A stretch of DNA of 64,000 nt from Tenacibaculum sp. MAR_2009_124 (GCF_900105455.1 NZ_FNSF01000007.1:496001-560000); one strand, 5' to 3'; numbered from the stretch's first letter, positions 9,208-17,188 are shown. Numbers and translations are program-made. Notes: generated by a model from the sequence alone, not told the origin.

Positions 9208-11964
9208 ACTGATTGTTTGGATACAGACGGAGATGGTATTTTGGATTCAGTGGATGTTGATGATGATAATGATGGTATTCCAGATGTTAACGAAGGTATA
9301 ATGGATACGGATAATGATGGAGTTATGGATAGTTTAGATTTAGACAGTGATAATGACGGGATATTAGATGTAGATGAAGGAGGAAATGGAGATTTTGATA
9401 CTAATGGAGATGGTAAGATAGATGTCAACGATATAGGTTATTCTGATACAAATAATGACGGTCAATCGGATGCCTCAGTTGATGTTGAAGAAGAGCCAGA
9501 TAGAGATGGAGATGGAGTACCAAATTATCAAGATTTGGATAGTGATAACGATGGTATTAATGATGTAATTGAAGATGAAAATATCGATGTTAATAACGAT
9601 GGTATCGCTGATGGACCGGATTCTGATGGAGATGGTATTGTCGACTCAGTAGATGCTGATGATTCTATCTTTGGTGAAGGAGTTTCGGGAGAGCCAGATA
9701 ACACAGATAATGATTCCGATGGATATCCAGATTATTTAGATTTGGATAGTGATGATGACGGGATCAATGATGTTGTTGAAGGAGGAAATGATGATATTGA
9801 TGGTAACGGACTAGTAGATGGATCAGATACGGATGGAGATGGTATTCTAAATGCAGTAGATGAAGATTCCGAAAATTTTGGAGATGCTGGAAATACTGAT
9901 TCTAATGACACAGATCCTGCAGACCCAAATAGTGGAGGAGAAGGAACAGTAAGTGATTCAGGAGTTGATTCTGATGGAGATGGTATTCCAGATAGTGAAG
10001 ATGGATTTGATGGGTATGGAGATAATGGATTAGATACAGATGGAGATGGTATACCTGATAGCATTGACGTTGATGATGATAACGACGGAATTCCAGATGT
10101 TAAAGAAGGTACAGTGGATACGGATAATGATGGAATTATTGATAGTTTAGACTTAGATAGTGATAATGATGGAATATTAGATGTAGATGAAGGAGGAAAC
10201 GGAGACTTGGATACTAATGGAGATGGTAAGATAGATGTCAACGATATAGGTTATTCTGATACAAATAATGACGGTCAATCGGATGCCTCAGTTGATGTTG
10301 AAGAAGAGCCAGATAGAGATGGAGATGGAGTACCAAATTATCAAGATTTGGATAGTGATAACGACGGTATTAATGATGTAATTGAAGATGAAAATATCGA
10401 TGTTAATAACGATGGTATCGCTGATGGACCGGATTCTGATGGAGATGGTATTGTCGACTCAGTAGATGCTGATGATTCTACCTTTGGAGAAGGAGTTTCG
10501 GGAGAGCCAGATAACACAGATAGTGATTCCGATGGAGTGCCAAATTATTTAGATTTAGATAGTGATGATGATGGAGTTAATGATGTCGTAGAAGGAGGGA
10601 ATGATGATAGTGATGGAAATGGATTGGTAGATGGTCCTGATTCCGATGGAGATGGTATTTTGGATACTGTAGATGAAGATCCAAGTAATTTCGGAGATAC
10701 AGGAAATTCAGGTTCTAATGATACCGATCCTATTGATCCTGATAATGGAGGAGTCGGAACTGTTGATGATTCGGGAGTAGATAGCGATGGGGATGGTATT
10801 GCAGATAGTGAAGATGGATTCGATGGATTTGGTGATAATGGAACCGACACAGATGGAGACGGAATAGAGGATGATGTAGATGTTGATGACGATAACGACG
10901 GAATTCCAGATGTTAACGAAGGTACAGTGGATACGGATAATGATGGAATTATTGATAGTTTAGATTTAGATAGTGATAATGATGGAATATTAGATGTAGA
11001 TGAAGGAGGAAACGGAGACTTAGATACGAACGGAGATGGTATGATTGATGCGAATGATATCGGATATTCAGACTCAAATTCTGATGGTCAAGCAGATGCT
11101 TCAGTTGATTCAGAAGAAGAACCAGACAAAGATGGAGATGGAGTTCCGAATTATCAAGATTTAGATAGTGATAACGATGGTATTAACGATGTAATTGAAG
11201 ATGAAAACATCGATGTTAATAATGATGGTATTGCTGATGGATCTGATTCCGATGGAGATGGTATTGTCGACTCAGTAGATGCTTATGATTCTAACTTTGG
11301 AGAAGGAGTTTCGGGAGAGCCAGATAATACAGATAGCGATTCTGACGGACAACCAGATTATTTAGATTTAGATAGTGATGATGACGGAGTTAATGATGTT
11401 GTTGAAGGAGGAAATGATGATAGTGATGGAAACGGATTGGTAGATGGTCCTGATACTGATGGAGATGGTATTTTGGATATTGTTGATCAAGATGTTGACA
11501 ATTTCGGAGATGCTAACAATTCTGATATTAATGACACAGACCCTACAGATCCAAATAGTGGAGGAAATGGTGCAGTAGAAGATAGTGGTAATGATTCTGA
11601 CGGAGATGGTATTCCTGATAGTGTCGATGGTCTTGATGGATTTGGTGACGCAGTTGATTTAGATTCATGTGTAATGGTTTACAACAACTTTAGTCCAAAT
11701 GGAGACGGTGTAAATGATTATTTGAAGATTGATTGTATCGAAAATTTCCCAAATAACTCAATTGAAATCTTTAATAGATGGGGAAATACTGTCTTTAAAA
11801 AAGAAAAATACACTAATAATGAGTTAGTTGCATTTAAAGGTGTATCGGAAGGAAGAGCCAATATAAAAGTAGATAGTAAGCTACCCGTTGGTACATATTT
11901 TTATATCTTAGACCTCGGAAATGGGAGGGAAATAAAGAAAGGTTGGATATATATAAATAGGTAG
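6622..11964 (+). CDS. Giant adhesin, downstream part: repeats, calcium-binding TSP3-like blocks and T9SS type B sorting domain
   Basis: The frame is open from about 6329, just after the frameshift, although the first ATG is at 6622. Within this ORF come eleven 79-aa units, then about 810 residues of DxDxDG-rich thrombospondin type 3-like repeats arranged as three 271-aa blocks. The last 100 residues hold the motif SPNGDGVNDYLKI, a central NRWGNTVFKK and a final KKGWIYINR, the signature of the gliding motility-associated C-terminal domain (CHU_C, T9SS type B sorting). The product should be exported by T9SS and held at the cell surface, with Ca2+ stiffening the stalk. PorP/SprF-like and OmpA-family genes follow at once, the usual partners of type B cargo. 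Alone, this ORF lacks a signal peptide, so function needs the upstream part in frame. Confidence 0.88.
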   Translation: MASTVQPTCGVPTGSIVFATQAGVAYSIGGAFQASETFTGVAPGTYTLTVRSTTDNTCTRDAASTVTIDAVPNAPSVPTVASTVQPTCGVPTGSIVFATQAGVAYSIGGAFQASETFTGVAPGTYTLTVRSTTDNTCTRDAASTVTIDAVPNAPSVPTVASTVQPTCGVPTGSIVFATQAGVAYSIGGAFQASETFTGVAPGTYTLTVRSITDNTCTRDAASTVTIDAVPNAPSVPTMASTVQPTCGVPTGSIVFATQAGVAYSIGGAFQASETFTGVAPGTYTLTVRSITDNTCTRDAASTVTINAVPNAPSVPTVANTVQPTCAVPTGSIVFATQAGVAYSIGGAFQASETFTGVAPGTYTLTVRSTTDNTCTRDAASTVTIDAVPNAPSVPTVASTVQPTCGVPTGSIVFATQAGVAYSIGGAFQASETFTGVAPGTYTLTVRSTTDNTCTRDAASTVTINAVPNAPSVPTVASTVQPTCGVPTGSIVFATQAGVAYSIGGAFQASGTFTGVAPGTYTLTVRSTTDNTCTRDAASTVTINAVPNAPSVPTVASTVQPTCGVPTGSIVFSTQAGVAYSIGGAFQASETFTAVAPGTYTLTVRSTTDNTCTRDAASTVTIDAVPNAPSVPTVASTVQPTCGVPTGSIVFATQAGVAYSIGGAFQASETFTGVAPGTYTLTVRSITDNTCTRDAASTVTINAVPNAPSVPTMASTVQPTCGVPTGSIVFATQAGVAYSIGGAFQASETFTGVAPGTYTLTVRSITDNTCTRDAASTVTINAVPNAPSVPTVANTVQPTCAVPTGSIVFATQAGVAYSIGGAFQASETFTGVAPGTYTLTVRSTTDNTCTRDAASTVTINAVPTDCLDTDGDGILDSVDVDDDNDGIPDVNEGIMDTDNDGVMDSLDLDSDNDGILDVDEGGNGDFDTNGDGKIDVNDIGYSDTNNDGQSDASVDVEEEPDRDGDGVPNYQDLDSDNDGINDVIEDENIDVNNDGIADGPDSDGDGIVDSVDADDSIFGEGVSGEPDNTDNDSDGYPDYLDLDSDDDGINDVVEGGNDDIDGNGLVDGSDTDGDGILNAVDEDSENFGDAGNTDSNDTDPADPNSGGEGTVSDSGVDSDGDGIPDSEDGFDGYGDNGLDTDGDGIPDSIDVDDDNDGIPDVKEGTVDTDNDGIIDSLDLDSDNDGILDVDEGGNGDLDTNGDGKIDVNDIGYSDTNNDGQSDASVDVEEEPDRDGDGVPNYQDLDSDNDGINDVIEDENIDVNNDGIADGPDSDGDGIVDSVDADDSTFGEGVSGEPDNTDSDSDGVPNYLDLDSDDDGVNDVVEGGNDDSDGNGLVDGPDSDGDGILDTVDEDPSNFGDTGNSGSNDTDPIDPDNGGVGTVDDSGVDSDGDGIADSEDGFDGFGDNGTDTDGDGIEDDVDVDDDNDGIPDVNEGTVDTDNDGIIDSLDLDSDNDGILDVDEGGNGDLDTNGDGMIDANDIGYSDSNSDGQADASVDSEEEPDKDGDGVPNYQDLDSDNDGINDVIEDENIDVNNDGIADGSDSDGDGIVDSVDAYDSNFGEGVSGEPDNTDSDSDGQPDYLDLDSDDDGVNDVVEGGNDDSDGNGLVDGPDTDGDGILDIVDQDVDNFGDANNSDINDTDPTDPNSGGNGAVEDSGNDSDGDGIPDSVDGLDGFGDAVDLDSCVMVYNNFSPNGDGVNDYLKIDCIENFPNNSIEIFNRWGNTVFKKEKYTNNELVAFKGVSEGRANIKVDSKLPVGTYFYILDLGNGREIKKGWIYINR
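9220..11658 (+). repeat. Three tandem 813-bp blocks of calcium-binding TSP3-like repeats
   Basis: The opening motif encoding DTDGDGI recurs at 9220, 10033 and 10846, exactly 813 bp (271 aa) apart, and the third block ends near 11658. Each block has the same order of DxDxDG loops, for example DVDDDNDGIPDV, DLDSDNDGILDVDEGGNGD and VPNYQDLDSDNDGINDV. The acidic loops are of the type that coordinates calcium in thrombospondin type 3 repeats. Confidence 0.9.
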
Positions 11965-11994
11965 TTTACAATAGAATAATTAAGAAGTTTTAAA

Positions 11995-12918
11995 ATGAAA
12001 TTATTTTCAAAATTAATCTGTTTCATAGCTGTTTGTTTAGTAACAAATAGCTATGGACAACAAGATCCTCAATTTACTCAATATATGTTTAACACAATGA
12101 GTGTAAATCCAGCCTATGCAGGGTCAAGAGGGCATACGGTTATTACTGCTTTAGCAAGAACGCAATGGGTCGGTTTTGACGGAGCACCAGATACCCAAAA
12201 CTTAAGTTATGATTCTCCTATTGGTTTCGCAGGACTAGGATTAGGAGTCAATTTAGTAAACGATAAAATAGGCCCTTCTAGTGAGGTATATTTTGATGCG
12301 AATGTTTCTTATTCTGTTAAAACCGGTGAAAAAGGAGATTTGGCATTTGGATTAAGACTTGGAGGAAGGTTTTTGAATATTGATTGGACTAAAGGAAATG
12401 TGGTTGAAGATGAAAGTCTATTCCAAAACAACATAAATGGAAGGTTTTTACCAACAATTGGAGCAGGGGTGTATTATCATAAAGAAAAATGGTATATGGG
12501 ATTATCGGTACCTAATTTTTTAAGGTCAGAACATTATGATGCTAATTTAGGAAGTCAAGGTATAACAGCCGTTGAACGAATGCATTTTTTCTTTATTACT
12601 GGTTACGTATTCGATTTAAATGAAAGTATTAAGTTTAAGCCTGCAGCTTTGTTAAAAGGTGTTTCAGGAGCTCCATTATCATTAGACATTTCTGCTAACT
12701 TTTTATTCAATGATAAATTTAGAACAGGAATAGCTTGGAGATGGGATGATTCTATAAGCGCTCTTTTAGGTTTTCAAGCCACAGATTCACTTTTAATTGG
12801 ATATGCATATGATTTAACAACTTCGAACTACAATGTGGTAAATTCAGGAACGCATGAAGTTATGTTGAAATATGAAATATTAAATCCATTGAAATATAGA
12901 TCACCAAGATTCTTTTAA
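11995..12918 (+). CDS. PorP/SprF family type IX secretion system outer-membrane protein
   Basis: A 307-residue protein with a clear signal peptide (about residues 1-21, ending NSYG). The N-terminal motif QDPQFTQYMFNTMSVNPAYAGS is the hallmark of the PorP/SprF family (TIGR03519), and the rest looks like a beta-barrel of alternating hydrophobic strands. In Flavobacterium, SprF-like proteins sit next to the type B adhesin they help to export or anchor (SprB/SprF). Here the gene starts 30 bp after the adhesin stop and 11 bp before the OmpA-family gene, so all three probably form one transcript. Its cargo is inferred to be the adjacent adhesin. Confidence 0.92.
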   Translation: MKLFSKLICFIAVCLVTNSYGQQDPQFTQYMFNTMSVNPAYAGSRGHTVITALARTQWVGFDGAPDTQNLSYDSPIGFAGLGLGVNLVNDKIGPSSEVYFDANVSYSVKTGEKGDLAFGLRLGGRFLNIDWTKGNVVEDESLFQNNINGRFLPTIGAGVYYHKEKWYMGLSVPNFLRSEHYDANLGSQGITAVERMHFFFITGYVFDLNESIKFKPAALLKGVSGAPLSLDISANFLFNDKFRTGIAWRWDDSISALLGFQATDSLLIGYAYDLTTSNYNVVNSGTHEVMLKYEILNPLKYRSPRFF

Positions 12919-12929
12919 AAAACAGACTA

Positions 12930-15065
12930 ATGAAATTACGAGGGAAAAGTTTATTGTTGTTAGCGGCATTAAGTTTTATAAAAATATCGGCACAAAGCAA
13001 GAGAGTAGCAGATAGATATTTTGAAGAGTTTTCATATGTTCAATCGGCAGAGCTTTACAAAGCAATAGTTGTTGAAAAAGGAGATTCATCCAAACATGTA
13101 CTAAGTCGCTTAGCGGATTCTTATTACAATAATGCAAATACAACTGAAGCACTAGATTGGTATGAGTTGTTGGTGAAGAAATATAAAAGTGATCTTTCTG
13201 ACAAATATCTTTTCAGATATGCTCAAGTATTAAGAAGTAATGGAAACTATAAGAAGTCGGATTCTATCTTTTTGCAACTAGCTGACAAAGGAGGAAAGAA
13301 TAATCGTACGACTGAATTGGAGAATAAAAATTATTTACTAGACTATTCTAACAATGAAGATCAAAGAATAGGTGTAAGAAATTTGAAATTAAATACGCAT
13401 TATTCTGAATATGGAGGCTTCCTATTAAATGGTTATGCTTATTTTACTTCTTCTGCACCTAAAGGGGATAAAAAACAGAAACTTTATAAGTGGAATAATC
13501 AACCATTTTTAAATATTTATAAGGCCAAGGAAAGTATAGAATCATTAGAATCTAATGTTAAAGATACGATATTGGAACTTTATGATAAGAAAATTTTACC
13601 AACACCTATTACGACTAAATATCATGAAGGTAAACCTGTTTTTACTAAAGATGGGAAAACTATGTATTTTACCCGTAATAATTTCGACGGTAAAAAAGTT
13701 AGTAGGGATAGAAGACGATCAGTTAACTTAAAAATATATAAGTCAAGATTAATAAATGGTGAATGGTCTAAGGTGCAAGAGTTACCTTTTAATAGTGATG
13801 ACTATTCTGTAGGACATCCAGCTTTAAGTTCCGATGAAAAGAAATTATACTTTGTTTCCAACATGCCTGGTGGCTTTGGAGGAAGTGATGTTTACTCAGT
13901 TAATATAATTGATATTGATAAATATAGCACCCCTGTTAATTTAGGAAAACAAGTAAATACCTCTGATAATGAGAAGTTCCCTTTTGTTGGAGAAGATGGA
14001 ACGTTATATTTTTCTTCGAATGGTCATTTAGGCTTTGGATTATTAGATATTTTCCAAACAAAAAGACAAAATGATTCTACGTATTCAAAAGCAATTAATT
14101 TAGGTGAGCCTTTTAACAGTAAAAAGGATGATTTTGCATTCTATATTGATGATATTGGAAAAAAGGGATTTTTTACATCTAACAGAAAAGGTGGTAAGGG
14201 AGATGATGATATTTATAGTTTTTATATATATCAGGATGTATGTGAAAAGGAAATATCAGGTACAGTTGTAGATGCCAAGTTTGGGGAAATTATTGTTGGG
14301 GCTAATTTGAAGTTAATAAATTCAGAGGGTAATTTAATCAATGAGGTGATATCGGATGAGAACGGGAAGTATTCGTTTAAAAAGGTACCCTGTGATTTAG
14401 CTTTTACAATAGCAGGTAGTAAATTTGATCATAAATCTGATAAAATCGCGGTGAACACTAAAAATAAGGATATTGATGTTGTAAAAGCGGATTTGAAATT
14501 AATACCGTTGATTATTGGTGATCAAATTGTAATTAACCCTATTTATTTCGATTTTAACAAATCTGAAATTAGAGAAGATGCTCAATACGAGTTAGAGAAT
14601 ATTATTACAGTGATGAAAAATCACCCGCAAATTGTTATTAAAATTGAAGCTCATACTGATAGTAGGGGTAATGATCTTTATAATAAAAAGCTATCGGATA
14701 GACGCGCTAAAGCGACTAGAGATTATATTGTTTCAAGAGGAATAGACAAAAAAAGAATTGAAAAAGCAATTGGATATGGTGAGGAGAAATTACTTAATAA
14801 TTGTACCAATGCTAGAAGAAATAAATGTACAGAAAAAGAGCATCAGGTAAACAGAAGATCATATTTTTTCATTGTTAAAGGGAAGGAGTTTATTAAGGCG
14901 AAACAAAAGGCAGAAATTATTAAAATGAAAAGAAGAATGAGCAGAAAGAATAGTTATTTGTTCTTCTTAAGAAATAATTTTAAAAAAGGAAAAAATAATA
15001 ATAACGACAATAAATGTATTGTTGGAGAAAATTGCGATGATGATGAATCTCCAAATAAGATGTAA
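12930..15065 (+). CDS. OmpA-family protein with TPR, PD40 propeller and carboxypeptidase-regulatory-like domains (PorE-like)
   Basis: 711 residues. A signal peptide (about 1-21, ending KISA) is followed by TPR-like helices (about 25-130), WD40-like PD40 strands (about 215-415, with motifs GHPALSSDEKKLYFVSN and GKKGFFTSNRKGG), a carboxypeptidase-regulatory-like fold (about 440-515) and a C-terminal OmpA peptidoglycan-binding domain (about 535-640, YFDFNKSEI and AHTDSRGNDLYNKKLSDRRA). The architecture matches the PorE/SprE-neighbour OmpA proteins that accompany T9SS adhesins and likely tether the barrel to the cell wall. After the OmpA domain there is an unusual tail of about 65 residues rich in K, R and N. 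An old IS end lies only 7 bp past the stop codon. Confidence 0.9.
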   Translation: MKLRGKSLLLLAALSFIKISAQSKRVADRYFEEFSYVQSAELYKAIVVEKGDSSKHVLSRLADSYYNNANTTEALDWYELLVKKYKSDLSDKYLFRYAQVLRSNGNYKKSDSIFLQLADKGGKNNRTTELENKNYLLDYSNNEDQRIGVRNLKLNTHYSEYGGFLLNGYAYFTSSAPKGDKKQKLYKWNNQPFLNIYKAKESIESLESNVKDTILELYDKKILPTPITTKYHEGKPVFTKDGKTMYFTRNNFDGKKVSRDRRRSVNLKIYKSRLINGEWSKVQELPFNSDDYSVGHPALSSDEKKLYFVSNMPGGFGGSDVYSVNIIDIDKYSTPVNLGKQVNTSDNEKFPFVGEDGTLYFSSNGHLGFGLLDIFQTKRQNDSTYSKAINLGEPFNSKKDDFAFYIDDIGKKGFFTSNRKGGKGDDDIYSFYIYQDVCEKEISGTVVDAKFGEIIVGANLKLINSEGNLINEVISDENGKYSFKKVPCDLAFTIAGSKFDHKSDKIAVNTKNKDIDVVKADLKLIPLIIGDQIVINPIYFDFNKSEIREDAQYELENIITVMKNHPQIVIKIEAHTDSRGNDLYNKKLSDRRAKATRDYIVSRGIDKKRIEKAIGYGEEKLLNNCTNARRNKCTEKEHQVNRRSYFFIVKGKEFIKAKQKAEIIKMKRRMSRKNSYLFFLRNNFKKGKNNNNDNKCIVGENCDDDESPNKM

Positions 15066-15071
15066 AAAATA

Positions 15072-15095
15072 GACACTATCTGGTAAAGTGTGTAA
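15072..15095. mobile_element. Solo IS256-type terminal sequence (remnant)
   Basis: These 24 bases match the left end of the intact IS at 15190 in 20 of 24 positions (shared GACACTATC and GTGTGTAA blocks), in the same orientation and 118 bp upstream. No matching opposite end or transposase is nearby. I infer a decayed relative of the intact element, inserted just after the OmpA-family stop codon. Confidence 0.6.
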
Positions 15096-15107
15096 TAAAA
15101 TTTATAT

Positions 15108-15141
15108 GAAAGGGTTTAGCTTAGCGAAGTTGAACCCTTTC
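15108..15141. terminator. Hairpin after the adhesin/porP/ompA unit
   Basis: A perfect 9-bp inverted repeat (GAAAGGGTT / AACCCTTTC) with a 16-base loop that itself contains CTT/AAG. It lies 43 bp after the OmpA-family stop and could end that transcript, though no T-run follows; it might equally belong to the neighbouring IS remnant. Confidence 0.4.
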
Positions 15142-15238
15142 GACTTTAATAAGTGTATTCAATTTTATTGATCGTTTGATAAAGGAACTGACACTATCCT
15201 AAAAAGTGTGTAAGTTCAAAATATCAGGGTTAGGTTAT

Positions 15239-16435
15239 TTATAGCCTAATCCTTTTTTCAAATATAGCTAAAAATTGATTTAGAATTATGCCCCAATTTC
15301 TAATGGGCATTGTCCACTTTTTAGTACTTTCTCTTAAAGCTAAATATACCGATTTGATAACAGCGTCATCTGTCGGGAAAGAGAGTTTGTTTTTAGTGTA
15401 TTTGCGTATTTTCCCATTAAGATTTTCAATAAGATTAGTGGTGTAAATAATAGTTCTTATTTCAATTGGAAAATCGAAGAAAACAGTGAGTTCATCCCAG
15501 TTGTTTTCCCAACTTTTAATAGCATACGAATATTTAGCTTCCCATTTATTTTTAAAATCTTTTAAAGCAGCCTTTGCGGCTTCTTTAGTTGGAGCTGTAT
15601 AGATTTGCTTCATATCTTTAGTAAACTCTTTTTTATCTTTCCAAACCACGTATCTACAAGAGTTTCTAATCTGATGTACTACACATATTTGTGTGGTAGA
15701 ATTAGGAAACACTGTCTTTATAGTATCTGTAAATCCGTTTAAATTATCGGTTGCAGTAATCAGTATATCTTGCGTTCCTCTGGCCTTAATATCAGTCAAA
15801 ACACTCATCCAAAAAGCAGCTGATTCATTTTTACCTAACCACAAACCTAGTACTTCCTTTTTACCGTCGGATCTAAGGCCTACAGCTATGTATATAGTTT
15901 TGTTAATAACCTTAGAGTTCTCTCTAACCTTGAAAACAATTCCATCCATCCAAACGATTAAATAAGTAGCTTCTAAAGGTCTATTTTTCCATGCTACAAT
16001 GTCATTAGTAATGCTATCTGTGATTCTTGAAATCGTTGAAGTAGAGATGTTAAAGTCATATAGCTCTCGGATTTGCTCCTCTATATCAGAAGCACTCATT
16101 CCCTTAGCATACAAAGAGATGATAAGATTTTCAACACCATCTGTAGTACTTTCTCTTTTCTTTACCAACATAGGATTAAAAGATCCTTCACGGTCTCTTG
16201 GGACTTCTATTTCTGTTTCTCCTAAAGTTGTTTTTAACTTCTTCTTTGAATAGCCATTTCGAGAATTAGAGTTAGTGCTCTTTTGATGTTTCTCGTAATC
16301 TAAATGAGCTGATAACTCTCCTTCTAAAATCTTTTCAACTCCTCGTTTGTGAAGTTGTTCTATAAAGCTAGTTAACTCTGAGCCATCTTTAAATTGTTTT
16401 AGAAATTCGCCGTTTAATAAATCTTCTGGTTTCAT
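15239..16435 (-). CDS. IS256 family transposase
   Basis: 398 residues, full length for the family (about 390-410). The N-terminal part has the Mutator/IS256 signatures LEGELSAHLDYEKH and NSRNGYSKK. Candidate catalytic residues are the Asp in VWMDGIVFKV (about residue 160), the Asp in TATDNLNGF (about 227) and the Glu in TTNLIENLNGK (about 333), the DDE triad of the family; the VVHQIRNSCRYV motif is also present. The gene occupies nearly all of the insertion sequence, reading from the right end towards the left. A perfect palindrome upstream may shield it from outside transcription. The protein should cut and join the inverted repeats of this element. Confidence 0.96.
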   Translation of the reverse strand: MKPEDLLNGEFLKQFKDGSELTSFIEQLHKRGVEKILEGELSAHLDYEKHQKSTNSNSRNGYSKKKLKTTLGETEIEVPRDREGSFNPMLVKKRESTTDGVENLIISLYAKGMSASDIEEQIRELYDFNISTSTISRITDSITNDIVAWKNRPLEATYLIVWMDGIVFKVRENSKVINKTIYIAVGLRSDGKKEVLGLWLGKNESAAFWMSVLTDIKARGTQDILITATDNLNGFTDTIKTVFPNSTTQICVVHQIRNSCRYVVWKDKKEFTKDMKQIYTAPTKEAAKAALKDFKNKWEAKYSYAIKSWENNWDELTVFFDFPIEIRTIIYTTNLIENLNGKIRKYTKNKLSFPTDDAVIKSVYLALRESTKKWTMPIRNWGIILNQFLAIFEKRIRL

Positions 16436-16470
16436 AAATGTGTAAAAATTAAAGTTAATGAATAAAAAAA

Positions 16471-16496
16471 TCTCGGGGTTGAATTCAACCCCGAGA
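16471..16496. terminator. Perfect palindrome between the IS right end and the transposase start
   Basis: Twenty-six bases (arms TCTCGGGGTTGAA / TTCAACCCCGAGA) that read the same on both strands, flanked by seven A on the left and four T on the right. This is the form of a bidirectional intrinsic terminator. Placed between the IS end and the transposase gene, it could stop transcription entering from the neighbouring DNA, a known way for insertion sequences to keep transposase low. Confidence 0.65.
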
Positions 16497-16568
16497 TTTT
16501 AAAACTTACACAGTTTATGAAATACTGCCAAGGAACTTTTCTTGTATAAGAATTTTATGTCAAAAAAA

Positions 16569-16596
16569 AAACTCCGAACAGCAATGTTCGGAGTTT
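16569..16596 (-). terminator. Intrinsic terminator after the 65-aa gene
   Basis: An 11-bp stem (AAACTCCGAAC / GTTCGGAGTTT) with a six-base loop. On the minus strand it is followed by a run of T (nine A at 16562-16570 on the plus strand), 17 bases after the stop of the gene at 16614-16811. Confidence 0.8.
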
Positions 16597-16613
16597 CGTC
16601 ATGTAAAAATGTT

Positions 16614-16811
16614 TTATTTTTTTACTATCGCCATACAAAAGTATAGTTCTGGTCTTGTAGCTGTAAATTCTCTGAGCCAAATTTTTAATTCGTTTATCTC
16701 GTGAGGTAAAAGTCTTGTTAAAGCTTTCTCTAGTTCCTTACAAAATAATTCAGAGTTGAAACTAACTTTTTTGAGTATAGTTTTCGTGTACTCATACATA
16801 GCTCTTGCCAT
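16614..16811 (-). CDS. Small conserved hypothetical protein (65 aa)
   Basis: 65 residues, basic N-terminus (ARAMYEYTKTILKKVSF), then FCKELEKAL and LLPHEINELKIWLREF, mostly predicted helical. No signal peptide or membrane segment. I believe short proteins of this type recur in flavobacterial genomes but know no function. It has its own intrinsic terminator directly downstream, which supports a real transcribed gene, and lies 77 bp outside the insertion sequence on its right side. Nothing in the sequence points to a partner. Confidence 0.65.
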   Translation of the reverse strand: MARAMYEYTKTILKKVSFNSELFCKELEKALTRLLPHEINELKIWLREFTATRPELYFCMAIVKK

Positions 16812-16891
16812 ATCTTAGGGGATTTGAGTTAATTTTCGCATGTTCTAATTTACAAAAAAATACGAACTTAATTGTTAAAGTTGACCAAAAA

Positions 16892-16915
16892 AAAATCTGA
16901 CCAATGTCAGATTTT
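16892..16915 (-). terminator. Intrinsic terminator after the gene at 16922-17188
   Basis: A 10-bp stem (AAAATCTGAC / GTCAGATTTT) with a CAAT loop, seven bases from the stop codon and followed on the minus strand by a T-run (A-tract at 16887-16895 on the plus strand). Confidence 0.8.
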
Positions 16916-16921
16916 AAGAAA

Positions 16922-17188
16922 TTATAAGTTATTTGCTCTTTCGAGCAGTGCTACAGCTTTACTTTCAAGTTCCTTACTAAGGGTTTTAAAGTAACTTTTA
17001 GCATTTTCAACATCATTACTATTTACCTTATTTAATAGATCGTCATATGCGTTATATGCATCGTCAAGTATTGCGTTAGAGGCTGTCATATCCTCACTAG
17101 GATTCTTCTTTTGCCAGTCATCACAAATAGTAGCAATTGCTCCTAAGGTATAGTTGATATCTTTTTTTAAGTTTTTAATACTTGCCAT
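16922..17188 (-). CDS. Conserved hypothetical helical protein (88 aa)
   Basis: I place the start at the ATG at 17188 (MASIKNLKKD); the longer frame to 17206 would need a TTG. The 88-residue product is acidic and all-helical in appearance, with repeated short helices (ILDDAYNAYDDLLNKV, AKSYFKTLSKELESKAVALLERAN) and no signal peptide or membrane segment. I do not recognise a named family. A CAAATTTA element at 17204-17211 (TAAATTTG on the coding strand) could be its -7 box, but I see no good -33 partner. A strong terminator follows the stop. Confidence 0.65.
   Translation of the reverse strand: MASIKNLKKDINYTLGAIATICDDWQKKNPSEDMTASNAILDDAYNAYDDLLNKVNSNDVENAKSYFKTLSKELESKAVALLERANNL

Larger units (their letters stand above)
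15190..16529 (-). mobile_element. Intact IS256-family insertion sequence with 8-bp target duplication
   Basis: The element is 1340 bp. Its ends form an imperfect inverted repeat sharing a GTGTGTAAGTT / aactgTGTAAGTT core and an aaaat-tc-ggg block. The same octamer, AAGGAACT, flanks both sides (15182-15189 and 16530-16537), the 8-bp duplication expected for IS256-type transposition. It carries one full-length transposase on the minus strand. Intact ends, target duplication and open reading frame together suggest a recent insertion. It sits in an intergenic space and breaks no visible gene. Confidence 0.92.

Noticed and set aside
475..9428. Dozens of antisense open frames of 77 codons, one per repeat unit, on the minus strand of the adhesin array
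   Set aside because: They recur with the 237-bp period simply because the unit has no stop in that frame; they follow codon constraints of the plus strand and have no start signals or promoters.
9006..10850. Long minus-strand serine/proline-rich open frames opposite the TSP3-like blocks
   Set aside because: Shadows of the DxDxDG codons; low-complexity and without start signals.
15693..16253. Plus-strand open frames inside the insertion sequence
   Set aside because: They are antisense to the transposase and show no family signature.
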